A stretch of 64,000 nucleotides of DNA from Faecalicatena_A orotica (lineage in GTDB: Bacteria; Bacillota; Clostridia; Lachnospirales; Lachnospiraceae): assembly GCF_040545875.1 (NCBI RefSeq), contig NZ_JBEPMR010000008.1, one strand, 5' to 3'. The position numbers and the translations under genes were made by a program. Below, in pieces: positions 9,095 to 18,529 of the stretch. The notes below the pieces were generated by a model, which saw nothing but the letters and a program-made list of their open reading frames with translations, was not told the origin of the DNA and ran no database searches. The first letter of the stretch is position 1, and each line of letters opens with the position of its first letter.

Positions 9095-9628
9095 ATGGGA
9101 ACAGGAATTATTATATGCGGCTTAAATGGTACCGGAAAAAGTACATTAGGAAAAGCCCTTGCTGAGAAATTACATTTCTATTTCATAGATAATGAAGATC
9201 TATATTTTCCAAAGACAGCCCCTGATTATATCTATGCCCTTTCCCATACTCGTGAGGAAGTTGAAAAGCTCCTTTCCAATGAGGTCAATGCACATAAAAA
9301 TTTTGTTTTTGCTTCTGTGAAAGGAGATTACGGTAAAGCTGTTTATTCCTTTTTTCAGTATGCTGTGTTGATTGATGTTCCAAAAGAAATTCGGATACAG
9401 CGAGTTAAAAACCGTTCCTTTCAGAAATTCGGCAAAAGAATGTTATCAGGCGGAGATTTATATGAGCAGGAGGAACACTTTTTTGATTTTGTCAAGTCCA
9501 GAGCTGAGACTACCGTTGAGGAATGGGTGCAATGCTTAAATTGCCCTATCATAAGAATTGACGGAACAAAGCCTATTGAAGAAAATGTAAATCTTATCAT
9601 AGAGCAGATATCATTTCCCGATCAATAA
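9095..9628 (+). CDS. P-loop nucleotide kinase-like ATPase
   Basis: A small AAA/adenylate-kinase-like protein of 177 residues. It opens with the P-loop GLNGTGKST near residue 10, has an NEDLYFP segment typical of the substrate-binding region, and has an R-rich lid-like segment (RIQRVKNRSFQKFGKRM). ATG at 9095 is chosen because GGAG lies 6 bases upstream. An in-frame ATG at 9083 is the alternative. It probably phosphorylates a small metabolite or drug; the substrate is not evident. It is one of the few plus-strand genes in this part of the accessory zone. Confidence 0.75.
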   Translation: MGTGIIICGLNGTGKSTLGKALAEKLHFYFIDNEDLYFPKTAPDYIYALSHTREEVEKLLSNEVNAHKNFVFASVKGDYGKAVYSFFQYAVLIDVPKEIRIQRVKNRSFQKFGKRMLSGGDLYEQEEHFFDFVKSRAETTVEEWVQCLNCPIIRIDGTKPIEENVNLIIEQISFPDQ

Positions 9629-9714
9629 CGGGAATCCACAGCCTGCAGATCCATCTTCTGCCTTTCGGGACTGCCGGGTAAATCAAGATCAACACCGGCA
9701 ATCCCGTACAAACT

Positions 9715-10071
9715 TTATTTCAATTGATCCAAACGGCCGTTTTGAATTGCTTTTATATTCTTTGCAATTCTTTCCTCCGGCCAGTCCCACCACTTTAATT
9801 CTGTCAGCAGGGCAATGGTTCCCAGGTTGGCACTGTTAAAGAGAAATTTTGCCCCGCATCCGATCGAGCAGAATCTGCCAATCATCAAACGGTCATGGTT
9901 TATTGGATAATGATACAGAACGTTATTTTTCTCAAAATCTGTTGGGTCATTGACAAAATCATTGTACATTGTATAATCACCTACCTGAATGCTCGGGTCA
10001 GTAATTGCATTTTTTAAGTAAATCGTCTGTTTATCCCCTGTTCTGGGATATAATTTCTTTGAATCCGACAT
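9715..10071 (-). pseudogene. Streptogramin A acetyltransferase (Vat-like), internally deleted
   Basis: The frame starts MSDSKKLYPRTGDKQ behind GAGGAGG and encodes the N-terminal Vat/xenobiotic acyltransferase region, including YHYPINHDRLMIGRFCSIG and KFLFNSAN. It then jumps to the family's C-terminal KWWDWPEERIAKNI. The central left-handed beta-helix with the catalytic His loop, about 90 residues in relatives, is missing, although the frame stays open (118 codons). It is very unlikely to be active. It lies directly behind an ABC-F remnant, whose stop codon is 1 base before this ATG. Confidence 0.8.
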
Positions 10072-10072
10072 T

Positions 10073-10647
10073 TTAATAGTCCTCCTCGTGATTTGTGGGC
10101 TCGTCAAGAAGCAGAAGGTTTGCCTTTTGCAACAAAATCCTGCATAATGCAATGCGGGCTTTTTCACCGGGAGACAGAACCTCCACTTTTTATTAATATC
10201 ATCTTCATAAAAAAGAAAATTGCTTAAAACAGACCGCAGCTCCTTAACGGTATATCCTTCTGTCTGTACATTCTCAAAAACAGTTTTTTGCAGATCAAGT
10301 TGTTCCAGTTCCCGGACATAATAAGTCACATCCGTTTTCGGATGAAACCGGACTTCCCCCGCATCAGGGGTAAGAATACCCATGATCAGCTTGAGCAGTG
10401 TGGATTTTCCCACACCGTTTTGCAAGCCAGATCTTTGTAGGGTGGATATCCATTTTAACACGCTTATAAACCCGTTCACGGCTGTGCTGTCTGCTCCGTT
10501 TTTTCTCCAGACGCACGCCCGTTCCTGTCCCATGCGTTTGATCGCATGATTGGTTCTGCTTGCCTGGTTTGCCCGCCGTACAAAATCTTCCAGTTCCCTG
10601 ATTTCTTTTTCCTCCTGAGCAATGATTCGTTCACCCAATACCTTCAT
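10073..10647 (-). pseudogene. ABC-F ribosomal protection protein remnant
   Basis: Fragments in more than one frame match an ABC-F antibiotic resistance protein: the interdomain linker (EEKEIRELEDFVRRANQAS), a second Walker A (NGVGKSTLLKLIMG), and, in another frame, the signature LSPGEKARIALCRILL with Walker B LLLLDEPTNHE. The first nucleotide-binding domain is absent and frames shift near 10,420 and 10,190. ABC-F proteins of the Vga/Lsa type protect against streptogramin A, lincosamides and pleuromutilins. Together with the adjacent vat remnant this is a decayed streptogramin-A resistance pair. Confidence 0.75.
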
Positions 10648-10662
10648 CCAACAAGACGTACT

Positions 10663-11124
10663 TCATCTATAATGCCCTGATAAAACAGCTTGCTGCAAAA
10701 TATGTCCTTGCATAGCTTCCGTTAAATCCTTTTTCTTGGAGGTACTAGGCAAATCCAGAAAACAATCCACCACAAACACATTGAAGTGATAAATATGCGA
10801 CCACCGAAATGGCGGCTTTGGCCCTCGATATCTGTGCTTACCATAGCCAAGTCCTTGCACAGCACTACCTAAAGAATTCACATGCTCCCCATGTGGGATA
10901 TTCCCTGGGATTACAGATGTGGCGGGAATATTCCAAATGACCCAATGATTATAGGCTGATATTGGATGGTCCATATCATTCATAATGATTGCGATAGATA
11001 CAGCATCTTTGCTTAACCCAGTCAACACCAATTCGGGAGAGCTATCCGCTCCATACCCGGTATACTCTATTGGAATCATCCCCCCGTGTTCAAAACAGGG
11101 GGATGTAATCATCAAATGCTCCAT
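10663..11124 (-). CDS. YbhB/YbcL family PEBP-like protein
   Basis: A 153-residue phosphatidylethanolamine-binding-protein fold member. Landmarks are YTGYGADSSPELVLTG near residue 20, the ligand-site DMDHP near 50, HWVIWNIPA near 60, and the GPKPP segment near 103, ending with a helix typical of the YbhB group. No signal peptide is present, so it is cytoplasmic. Its leader, GAATTTGAGAGGG just before the ATG, resembles the shared leader of the array. It is a stand-alone gene of unknown physiological role and looks intact. Confidence 0.88.
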   Translation of the reverse strand: MEHLMITSPCFEHGGMIPIEYTGYGADSSPELVLTGLSKDAVSIAIIMNDMDHPISAYNHWVIWNIPATSVIPGNIPHGEHVNSLGSAVQGLGYGKHRYRGPKPPFRWSHIYHFNVFVVDCFLDLPSTSKKKDLTEAMQGHILQQAVLSGHYR

Positions 11125-11246
11125 TCGCTTACCCTCTCAAATTCGATACGCCTTATTAGCCAAAAGCGCTCGTTGTCTTTTACCAACAATGCGCAGATAT
11201 ATTTATAAGATACATTCCGCATTTATAGTCAATCTCCATTAACGTG

Positions 11247-12071
11247 CTACCACTTATCATAATGAACCTTTGCCGTTTCCCATCGGGGACACAATTCCTT
11301 TTCTTCGTCCGGCCAGCCAAATGCAATCACGGAAATGGGTTCCAGCTTATTGGGAAGTGCTAATTGTTCAATGAGCAGCTTTCGCCAATCAGAATTGGGC
11401 ACAACCCCACACCAAACGCCTCCAAGACCTAAGCCGTGAATACAGAGCAGTATGTTTTGTGCAGCGGCGGCACAATCTGCATACAGGAACTCTTTGATCC
11501 CCTCCCTGTTTTTATCGCCGCAAACTGTAATTGCACCTGCGGAGTGCTCCAGCATAGCCGCATTTGAATTGTACCGGGCCAATATGGATAGCACACATCT
11601 GTCTCTTATCACAATAAAATGGTATGGGCGCTTATCTTTTGCCGTAGGAGCGCACATACCCGCATAAAGAATGGCGGATACCATATCCTGGCTGACTGGT
11701 TTGGCCGTGAATTTTCGTATGCTTTGCCGTGTCTTTATGGCGGTGAATGCATCCAGACCGCACTTTACATCGGTAATCTTATCAGACTTCCCTGCAACGG
11801 ACTCCAAATCTTCGGAGGACATCGTGATATTCGCAGTCATTTCCTGCCCGTGAAACCCTATAGACTTTTGCATCGCTTTATCTAAAACCATAACAAATTT
11901 TCCATTGCCGCGGGAAAGCAATTTACTTCGGTATTCGATGCCATTGATTGTACCGCTTACATAAACGGTTCCCTTGGGTTTATGAAATACCTCTTTTGCA
12001 TTGAATGGGATTTCAACGATAGTCAGCCTGCCTGAACCGTCCTTTTTGATCAGCGCATCAAATTGTTCCAT
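11247..12071 (-). CDS. DUF1905-nitroreductase fusion protein
   Basis: A two-domain protein of 274 residues. Residues about 5-95 form a DUF1905-type beta-barrel (VYVSGTINGIEYRSKLL ... GFHGQEMTANI). Residues 105-274 form an FMN-dependent nitroreductase (TRQSIRKFTAKPVS, MCAPTAKDKRPYHFIVI, GLGLGGVWCGVVP). The first domain is otherwise known as a stand-alone small protein or joined to YdeI-like domains, so the fusion is unusual. GGAGGGG lies just upstream of the ATG. A flavin-dependent reduction of nitro or quinone compounds is likely, with the N-terminal domain perhaps binding substrate. Confidence 0.88.
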   Translation of the reverse strand: MEQFDALIKKDGSGRLTIVEIPFNAKEVFHKPKGTVYVSGTINGIEYRSKLLSRGNGKFVMVLDKAMQKSIGFHGQEMTANITMSSEDLESVAGKSDKITDVKCGLDAFTAIKTRQSIRKFTAKPVSQDMVSAILYAGMCAPTAKDKRPYHFIVIRDRCVLSILARYNSNAAMLEHSAGAITVCGDKNREGIKEFLYADCAAAAQNILLCIHGLGLGGVWCGVVPNSDWRKLLIEQLALPNKLEPISVIAFGWPDEEKELCPRWETAKVHYDKW

Positions 12072-12163
12072 TTTACCCCTCCATGTATAATCAGACAGTC
12101 AATCATTCCAACTGGCAGCATCCTGTGGCAGCGCCACATTATAATATCCAAGTAAATATATAC

Positions 12164-12958
12164 TTAGATTTCGATAACATTACCGCAAGACATATAATTC
12201 ATATTATCCATTTGTTGAGATAGATAATGATATGCCTTTTCACCAGTGCAATGACAAGTATAAAATTCAATATCTTTATACCTTTGTAATTCCATAGCAA
12301 TACTGTTTAACAATTCTTTTGATACTGTTTTCTTTGTAAGTGGGTTGAACAAATGAAAACCACCAATACAAAAATGTGGTTGATACTTCTTTGCTTCTTC
12401 CATGATATTTACAACACCAGCATGCCCACACCCCATAATAACTACTACTTTGTTTTCTGAAATAATCAAGTTTTGTTCGTGTACAAAGGTATCTTTGCCC
12501 TTTTTATCATAAAGAGCATTATTGGCAGGGGAATAAAATTTATTTGTTTTACTTACTGTAAACAACGATAATTCTTCATCAATTTTATAATTACCATTTA
12601 ATAGTTTGATTTGCCTATTAGATTTAAGCTTACTATCAATTCCAACTGGTATTTTAAGAAATAAGGTTTTACTGTAATGTGGTTCAAAGGCTTCCTTTTG
12701 CACATAGATATTTGCCACAGAATTAATATCTAAAAACTTTTGCAATGCTCCTCCGTGGTCAAAATGCCCATGAGAAATAATAACAGTATCAACTTTTGAA
12801 ATATCTATATTTCTTTTCATAGCATTTTCAAATAATGTGCTATCTGAACCTAAATCAAATAAAATTTTATGTGATTTTGTTTCAATATATAAGGAAAGTC
12901 CGTGTTTTGTTTTAAGTTCTGACTTAGTCGTATTTTCAACTAATGAAGTTATTCTCAT
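12164..12958 (-). CDS. MBL-fold hydrolase, dihydropterin synthase-like family
   Basis: A metallo-beta-lactamase-fold protein of 264 residues. It has the metal motif SHGHFDHGG near 60, an Asp/His pair in MGCGHAGVVNIME near 175 and a final metal His in YTCHCTGE near 233. This arrangement matches proteins annotated as 7,8-dihydropterin-6-methyl beta-ribofuranosylaminobenzene phosphate synthases, whose true function is poorly known. The ATG follows the array-type leader GAATTTGTAAAGGAG. Downstream on the same strand lies the DUF1905-nitroreductase gene. Confidence 0.88.
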   Translation of the reverse strand: MRITSLVENTTKSELKTKHGLSLYIETKSHKILFDLGSDSTLFENAMKRNIDISKVDTVIISHGHFDHGGALQKFLDINSVANIYVQKEAFEPHYSKTLFLKIPVGIDSKLKSNRQIKLLNGNYKIDEELSLFTVSKTNKFYSPANNALYDKKGKDTFVHEQNLIISENKVVVIMGCGHAGVVNIMEEAKKYQPHFCIGGFHLFNPLTKKTVSKELLNSIAMELQRYKDIEFYTCHCTGEKAYHYLSQQMDNMNYMSCGNVIEI

Positions 12959-12982
12959 AAAATCTCCTTTACAAATTCAGAT

Positions 12983-13060
12983 TTAATTCCAGCTCCTGGT
13001 TATTACTGGTTTCCCATTAGCGTCAAGTAATGGTGTCAAAGCACCCACACCTGTCTGTAC
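12983..13060 (-). pseudogene. 3' tail of a lost cassette gene
   Basis: Immediately upstream of the MBL gene leader an open frame ends TGVGALTPLLDANGKPVITR...N then TAA. This looks like the C-terminus of a small protein, resembling DUF6440-type tails. No upstream part is present in frame beyond about 13,080. The remaining 13,080-13,487 holds a weak hairpin near 13,270 and nothing else I can support. Confidence 0.4.
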
Positions 13061-13487
13061 AAAAAAAACTTCTCATTTTCTCCACCGTATTCCAAACTCA
13101 TTGTCATTCTTTTACAAACATTCATAAATCTGACCTCACTGCTAAAGGAATCTGGATAACGCAATATATAAGCAGATTTTATTTACTCAATCTAATCGTC
13201 AAGTACAGAGTATAACATCTTTGCTTTTCCCATAAACATAGAAGCCCAACTTCTATCTTCCAGTATGCAAGAAGGGCTACCGCTTGACAGCCCTTTGTCG
13301 TGGTAAAAAACATCATCTAAAACATTTCTTTCCTACTCCTGCTATAAATATCATCTTATCATCCCCATACAAACATTTCTTGAACGATATGACACAAACA
13401 ATGGGCAGACCATAAACAGAAAAGCACTATTACGGCACTTCTGGTAGTGCTCGCCCTTTATCCATAGTAATCAGTTCCTCCCTACTT

Positions 13488-14266
13488 TTATTTGACTGCG
13501 ATCCATACTTCAACCTGCCCGTCTTTTCCATAACATTCTATATCCGGTGCCCCAGATTTCATCCTGCCGGTAATATACCCTTTATTTAACGGTCTGTATT
13601 TAGATTTTGGAAGCCATTTTATGATGGCCTGGACCTCCGTTTTTCCTATGGTTTCCTGCGTACATGGGAACACTGCCCAGGTTCTGGCCGGCACAGTGTA
13701 TTCTGAAAGACCATCAAAAATATCACTATTGCTTGGAACCGCAACGAGATATTCAAATTTTCTAAAATCTTTTGGGTCAGTGTTATAAATATTTATGCCA
13801 AATCATCCATGAGACTCCTGAATGGCTGGCGGCACTGCTCCCCGACAGTCAAATACTGCCCATGTGGATTCTGACTTCACTGCATCCTTCAGGCAACCTT
13901 CCGTTCGCCGCCACCATAATAGAATACTCAATATCCTTTGAACTGATTTCCCCATAGCGGTACAGGCCAAATACCCCCTTCAGCTTTCCTGTGTCTGTCG
14001 AAATCAACTGGGAGAAAGTACCGGCCTTTTGACATTCACTCCAAAATTCTGGTATTTTTGAAGACTGTTCTCCATTGGCGCACCGAATACTCTTTCCAAC
14101 TAAACGAAAAGCTGATACAATTCATGTAGGAAAATACCTTTTGGAAAAAATCAAAGGAACACCCTGCAAGTTCAGAAACTTCCTGCTGATTAAGCGGTTC
14201 CTGTTTCCGCTGCAGGTGATCTTCTACATAATCAATAATCGTCTGTAATCTCTCACTCCACTCCAC
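13488..14266 (-). pseudogene. AraC regulator with GyrI-like effector domain, broken
   Basis: The 5' part (14,036-14,266) encodes an AraC N-terminal helix-turn-helix (ERLQTIIDYVEDHL ... NQQEVSELAGCSFDFFQKVF) and then goes out of register. The 3' part (13,488-13,694) encodes the end of a GyrI-like effector domain (YTVPARTWAVFPCTQE ... IECYG). In between, recognisable domain sequence continues in shifting frames with stops. At least two frameshifts and a deletion in the DNA-binding domain make it nonfunctional. Such AraC-GyrI proteins usually sense small cationic compounds. Confidence 0.65.
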
Positions 14267-14509
14267 GCTTCTGCCCCTTTCATTATAATGGTATCATTAT
14301 ATCTTATTAGGAAGAGCATTTCCTCTCTTTTTGTGCACCACTCGGATAGGTTACATAGAGACATGTTATCATCATTTCCTCCCCTTTTCAGCAGGAATAT
14401 GTTTACACTGTTTCGTTCTTTTGGCCTATAGGCAGTAAAATGATGATTTGCCATTGTTGAAGCCATGATAAAACCTATTACTAACAGACCTTTATACGTA
14501 CTGAAATAA

Positions 14510-14548
14510 CAAAAGACTTCAGAATCAACATCCCGAAGTCTTTTGTGT
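14510..14548 (-). terminator. Hairpin terminator after peptidase S51 gene
   Basis: A perfect 11-bp stem (CAAAAGACTTC at 14510-14520, GAAGTCTTTTG at 14535-14545) with a 14-base loop, 40 bases beyond the stop of the S51 peptidase gene. On the minus strand it is followed by TTATTTC. The surrounding 14,267-14,587 has no gene. Confidence 0.6.
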
Positions 14549-14587
14549 ATTGGGCAGACTAATAAATAACAGTTCCTTACTCCTGCT

Positions 14588-15214
14588 TTATTTCTTGGAC
14601 GGTTTACCTAATATCTGAACTTTACTGTTTTCTATAAGTATTGCCTGGTTATCACAGATACTTTTCAATTCTAAGCTGTCAGAATATGTGTTGATAAAAT
14701 CCTCTGCCGCCTTTCCCATTTCCCAGTTCTTATAATGAGGGACTACATAAAAATCGATCAGATTTAACCCCTCGTAACTTTTTAAACCAGGAGCTTTTTC
14801 TATACGATCCATTTTTGCAGAATATCCTATATCAGGAGCCACAACAATAGCGCCTGCTGATTCCCCTATATAGAACTTTCCTTTCTCTATTTCCTGTGCT
14901 AAAATTTTATCCGCCCCCGTTCTCCTTAATTCCTGTAGAAGGAAAAAAGTATTGCCACCCGTGACATATATGTAATCATTCTTCTCCAGTTTGCTGACAA
15001 TCACTTCATAAGGGGCTGTGGAAATTTCCAGCTCATCAACACTCAAGCCTAGTCTCTTTAACCTCCATTTACCTATTCTGACGAAAAAGCCCAATTTTTC
15101 TGCCCTGCTTGCCGTAGGTATATAAGTTACAGTCTTATTTTTCAAATCCAGTCCAACTGTTTCCAAAATATCTGAAACATTTTGAAACATAGAGACTAAA
15201 AACATTCTCTTCAT
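14588..15214 (-). CDS. Peptidase S51 family (dipeptidase E-like)
   Basis: A 208-residue cytoplasmic protein with the S51 fold. It has an N-terminal strand motif (YIPTASRA near 31), the glycine-rich VTGGNTFFLLQEL near 84, the nucleophile elbow GESAGAIV with its Ser near 118, and the late His in VVPHYKNW near 160. Family members are serine peptidases acting on Asp-X dipeptides or cyanophycin-like peptides; the actual substrate here is unknown. It is a single gene, with no operon partner within 350 bases upstream. It looks intact. Confidence 0.87.
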   Translation of the reverse strand: MKRMFLVSMFQNVSDILETVGLDLKNKTVTYIPTASRAEKLGFFVRIGKWRLKRLGLSVDELEISTAPYEVIVSKLEKNDYIYVTGGNTFFLLQELRRTGADKILAQEIEKGKFYIGESAGAIVVAPDIGYSAKMDRIEKAPGLKSYEGLNLIDFYVVPHYKNWEMGKAAEDFINTYSDSLELKSICDNQAILIENSKVQILGKPSKK

Positions 15215-15462
15215 TTTATCACCCCGTTATCATGACTTTGACACTGCTCTTCCTGTTTTATCATTTCAGATTAACAAGAGCTACTATTTCACGATTGTAA
15301 GTGATACTTTTGTCATCGTATGCAATAGCCCTTGCTATGCATTTATTCTCATACCCATGAAAATACCTCCCTGTCTTCTTTATTATGATTCTATACTAAC
15401 ATATCAATCTGTCATTTTCCAGCATCGCGGTTTTTTAAAGAACCATAACACTATGATACTAA

Positions 15463-15662
15463 TTATTGGTCAAATGAGAGATGAATGATTTCATTTACGA
15501 AAATTTGTATATAATTTTCTCTTTGAGATACACTTTGAACGCAAAGTATATCTTTAGCAACTTGATCGGCATATTCCTCATTGGCTGCATGAACTGGAGC
15601 AGTTAGAGCCCGTCCGTTTCCGACAGGGAGATGTCCAGAAGTGAAGGTAACAATATATACTT
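15463..15662 (-). pseudogene. Unidentified C-terminal coding remnant
   Basis: A minus-strand frame without a start ends GNGRALTAPVHAANEEYADQ ... HLSFDQ then TAA. Its composition is protein-like, and the frame upstream near 15,660 is cut. I do not recognise the family. It lies in the otherwise empty gap between the S51 peptidase and the hydrolase gene. Confidence 0.3.
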
Positions 15663-15709
15663 ATCAAAGTGGCTATATCCCACATCAAAAGCTAGTAAAC
15701 TGTTCTATG

Positions 15710-16648
15710 TCATAATGATACAAGTTGTTGTTTAATAAACTCAACACAAGCAATCTCCATTTGTTTTAATCCTAACCCTTCAATAGGAAAATGGCCTGCA
15801 CCCTCCAATATCACAGTCTCTTTTTCACAGGCTAAACGGTCATAAAATGTTTTGCTTAATCTTATATTTGTCCAACGATCCTCACCTGGGTGTACTAAAA
15901 GTACAGGACAATTATTGAAATGTTGCGGCTCAATTTTTATTTTGGGGTTAAGCATCGAATAAAGAAACTTAATCGGAACCAACGCACCAGATGATTTTTT
16001 GTCTCGTATTAAAAGCTTAACCAACCTTTTATCATTAGCAATAGCTTTCATATTGCCTACCCACTTCATAGGAACTTTCATGTTACCATCAAATGCGCTT
16101 AACATAGAAATAATAGGTCGTGCGATCATACCCAAAAAAGGATTTCTAGCTGAACTTTTCAAAACAGCTTTGTTTCTTTGATCAAGTATGCAAGTAACAA
16201 TAAGCCCAGCTATTTGACTGCTTTCGTTCGCAACCTGATAAGCCAGCATGCCACCTGCACTTAGTCCAAATAAAAAAGTTGGTAAAGGGTTTTCTTCTTG
16301 AAAGTGCTTTACCAGGCTAGAACCACATGATATCCATGTTTCATAAGTAACTGGTCTTGAAAAGTGAGTGCAACCATATAGCGGCATATCTGGACAAATA
16401 ACTTCAAATCCATTTTTCATCAATGGTACTGCAATAAATGAGAGTAAACGACCATTCCCACCAACTCCATGAAATAATATAACTTTCCCGCTGGGAGATG
16501 CAGGCTTGTAATGATCAATATGTATTTCTAAATCTTCGGATACCGGCAAAAAGTATTCATTAGGCATAGTGTCTATTGTTAGCCTATTATCTTCCGGCAA
16601 AAATGATTGAGCTTTTACCCAAAAACAATCATTTTTGTAATAGTCCAT
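15710..16648 (-). CDS. Alpha/beta hydrolase (serine aminopeptidase S33-like)
   Basis: A 312-residue alpha/beta hydrolase. It has an oxyanion-hole HGVGGNGR near 60, the nucleophile elbow GLSAGG near 147, a C-terminal acid region (VHPGEDRWTN near 255) and the final catalytic His in EGAGHFPIEG near 287. No signal peptide is present. ATG at 16,648 sits 8 bases after AGGAGG. It is transcribed divergently from a TetR regulator across a 16-bp dyad, so it is probably the target of that repressor. It probably acts as a lipase/esterase-like enzyme on a membrane or drug ester. Confidence 0.87.
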   Translation of the reverse strand: MDYYKNDCFWVKAQSFLPEDNRLTIDTMPNEYFLPVSEDLEIHIDHYKPASPSGKVILFHGVGGNGRLLSFIAVPLMKNGFEVICPDMPLYGCTHFSRPVTYETWISCGSSLVKHFQEENPLPTFLFGLSAGGMLAYQVANESSQIAGLIVTCILDQRNKAVLKSSARNPFLGMIARPIISMLSAFDGNMKVPMKWVGNMKAIANDKRLVKLLIRDKKSSGALVPIKFLYSMLNPKIKIEPQHFNNCPVLLVHPGEDRWTNIRLSKTFYDRLACEKETVILEGAGHFPIEGLGLKQMEIACVEFIKQQLVSL

Positions 16649-16673
16649 CACAGAAACCTCCTAATTGATAAAT

Positions 16674-16689
16674 GTCCCACTTGTGGCAC
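16674..16689. promoter_or_regulatory. Probable TetR operator
   Basis: An imperfect dyad GTCCCACTTGTGGCAC (6 of 7 arm positions paired, 2-base centre) lies between the divergent hydrolase and TetR genes, 25 bases upstream of the hydrolase start. This is the expected place for an autoregulatory TetR site. Confidence 0.5.
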
Positions 16690-16774
16690 TTTTGATTTTA
16701 TATTATAATTAATCTGTAGTCAATGATGCTAAAACAAGTTCCACAGATGCACAAAAATGTGGCAGGAGGCGTTT

Positions 16775-17320
16775 ATGAAAAGGAAAAAGGAAAATCCACT
16801 CTCTCTCCAATCCAAACAATGGATTTTGTCAGCTCTACTTAGTTTGATGGATGAAAAAGACTTCAATGCTATCTCCATAAAAGAATTAGCAGAACGGGCG
16901 GGACTGGACAGAAAAACATTTTATCGGAATTTTCACACAAAAGAAGAAGTCCTGTTTTTAAAACTCCAAGGATTGTGTCAGCTTTATATAGAAAAATTAC
17001 AAGCATTACCTCACATCTCCGCTTATACATTATCAAAAGCATATTTTGACATATGTGCATCAAATGTGCATTTCTTTCTCCTGCTTAACCGCCATAATCT
17101 CCTGCCGTTGGCATTATTGAAATTTAATGAGTATTTACCGGTCCTCAATGATTTGTTTCTTTCTAACTCTGCATACAGAAATAAATCAAAATACGAATTG
17201 GTCTATCAAGCCGGTGGTTTTTGGAATGTTACTATTCGGTGGCTAAATGATGGTGGAAAAGAAACTCCTGAAGAATTGGCACGGATAATGAGTACGATTA
17301 TGCCGTCACCCCTAAAATGA
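16775..17320 (+). CDS. TetR/AcrR family regulator
   Basis: A 181-residue regulator. The N-terminal helix-turn-helix reads AISIKELAERAGLDRKTFYRNFHTKEEVL at residues about 30-60, and an all-helical ligand domain follows with a TetR C-terminal-like segment. The start at 16,775 is chosen because GGAGG lies 6 bases upstream; the earlier frame start has no ribosome site. It is divergent from the hydrolase gene and probably represses it through the dyad at 16,674. Confidence 0.87.
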   Translation: MKRKKENPLSLQSKQWILSALLSLMDEKDFNAISIKELAERAGLDRKTFYRNFHTKEEVLFLKLQGLCQLYIEKLQALPHISAYTLSKAYFDICASNVHFFLLLNRHNLLPLALLKFNEYLPVLNDLFLSNSAYRNKSKYELVYQAGGFWNVTIRWLNDGGKETPEELARIMSTIMPSPLK

Positions 17321-17324
17321 ACTT

Positions 17325-17485
17325 GGCTTTTCCCTCTTTATAAAGTTTTTCAAGCCCTCTCCATGCACTGGTATTATCCCCCATTGGCTGGTGCAGCAGC
17401 ATAAGGTCGATAATATACCCCAAAACCAATCTGCGGGATTTTCACACCATTTGATAATTCTAAATATTCCACGGGCAACTGACAA
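17325..17485 (-). pseudogene. Second aldo/keto reductase remnant
   Basis: Minus-strand codons read NGVKIPQIGFG, the typical N-terminal block of aldo/keto reductases, then jump to LHQPMGDNTSAWRGLEKLY, which belongs about 100 residues later. Only a joined fragment is left, with a frame change at the junction. It is of a different subfamily from the intact gene just upstream, so it is not a simple tandem copy. Confidence 0.5.
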
Positions 17486-17530
17486 TGAAAAATAGAATTA
17501 CTGTCATAAAAATAGAGACCGTACCGGTTT

Positions 17531-18529
17531 CTACTGCATACTGGCACTGTTCTGTGCCATGACTCCCACTAGTTTATGGGGCACATAGGCTTCCTCCAGA
17601 TAGCGTCTCTCTTCCTCTGTAAGTTCTATATCCACAGCAGCGGCCGCTCCTTCTATATGATGAAATTTGGTCGCTCCTACCACCGGTGACGTCACTTTTG
17701 TCAGAAGCCATGCCAGTGATATCTCTGTCATGGAAATGCCCCGTTTCTTTGCCAGTTCCGCCACCCGGCTTATGATGATTTCGTCCTGTTCTTTTGATGC
17801 ATCATATTTCAGCTTTGCATAATCATCCTGTACCAGCCTTTTGGAAGTTTCTCCTGCATGTTTGGAAAGCCTCCCGCCTGCCAGTGCACTGTAAGGAGTC
17901 AGTGCAATATTTTCTTCCCGGCAATACGGAACCATCTCCCGTTCCTCTTCCCGGAAGATCAGGTTATAATGCCCCTGTACGGAAATAAATTTTGCAAACC
18001 CTTCCTTTTCCGCCAAGGCATTGGCTTTTGCAAGCTGCCATGCAAAGCAGTTAGAGATTCCGATGTAACGTGCTTTTCCCGCCTGCACTACACGGTTCAG
18101 ACCGTCCATGATCTCATAAAGGGGTGTCCGATAATCCCACATATGATAAATATAAAGATCTACATAATCTGTTCCAAGATTTTTAAGGCTCTGGTTAAGC
18201 ATCTTCTCAATATACTCCTGACCTGTAGTGCCCACTGCAATCTCTTCCTCTGTCCGGGGAAGGAATTTGGTCGCGATCACCACCTCATCCCTGTTTACAT
18301 AATCTCTCAATGCTTTCCCCACATACTGCTCACTGGTTCCGCTCTGATAAGCAATGGCAGTATCGTAGAAATTTATCCCCAACTCCAGCCCCCTTCGTAT
18401 GACTGCTCTGGAGTGTTCCTCATTAAGCGTCCAAGAGTGCTGGCCCCTGCCTGCATCCCCGAATCCCATACATCCCATGCAAATACGGGAAACTTTAAGA
18501 TCTGAATTGCCTAATTTTGTATAGTTCAT
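17531..18529 (-). CDS. Aldo/keto reductase
   Basis: A 332-residue NADPH-dependent oxidoreductase of the IolS/YdhF-like group. It has the N-terminal CMGCMGFGDAG, catalytic Tyr in FYDTAIAYQSG near 55, Lys in VIATKFLP near 88, His in YIYHMWDYR near 130, and the cofactor region GATKFHHIEG near 285. Length matches the family and no defect is seen. It reduces carbonyl compounds; the substrate is unknown. It lies downstream of the YgjV-like gene on the same strand, in the segment read from promoter repeat copy 2. A deleted fragment of the same gene lies at about 5,139-5,235. Confidence 0.92.
   Translation of the reverse strand: MNYTKLGNSDLKVSRICMGCMGFGDAGRGQHSWTLNEEHSRAVIRRGLELGINFYDTAIAYQSGTSEQYVGKALRDYVNRDEVVIATKFLPRTEEEIAVGTTGQEYIEKMLNQSLKNLGTDYVDLYIYHMWDYRTPLYEIMDGLNRVVQAGKARYIGISNCFAWQLAKANALAEKEGFAKFISVQGHYNLIFREEEREMVPYCREENIALTPYSALAGGRLSKHAGETSKRLVQDDYAKLKYDASKEQDEIIISRVAELAKKRGISMTEISLAWLLTKVTSPVVGATKFHHIEGAAAAVDIELTEEERRYLEEAYVPHKLVGVMAQNSASMQ

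Noticed and set aside
14224..14466. 80-codon minus-strand frame upstream of the AraC pseudogene
   Set aside because: It overlaps the AraC start in another frame and has no ribosome site or motif.
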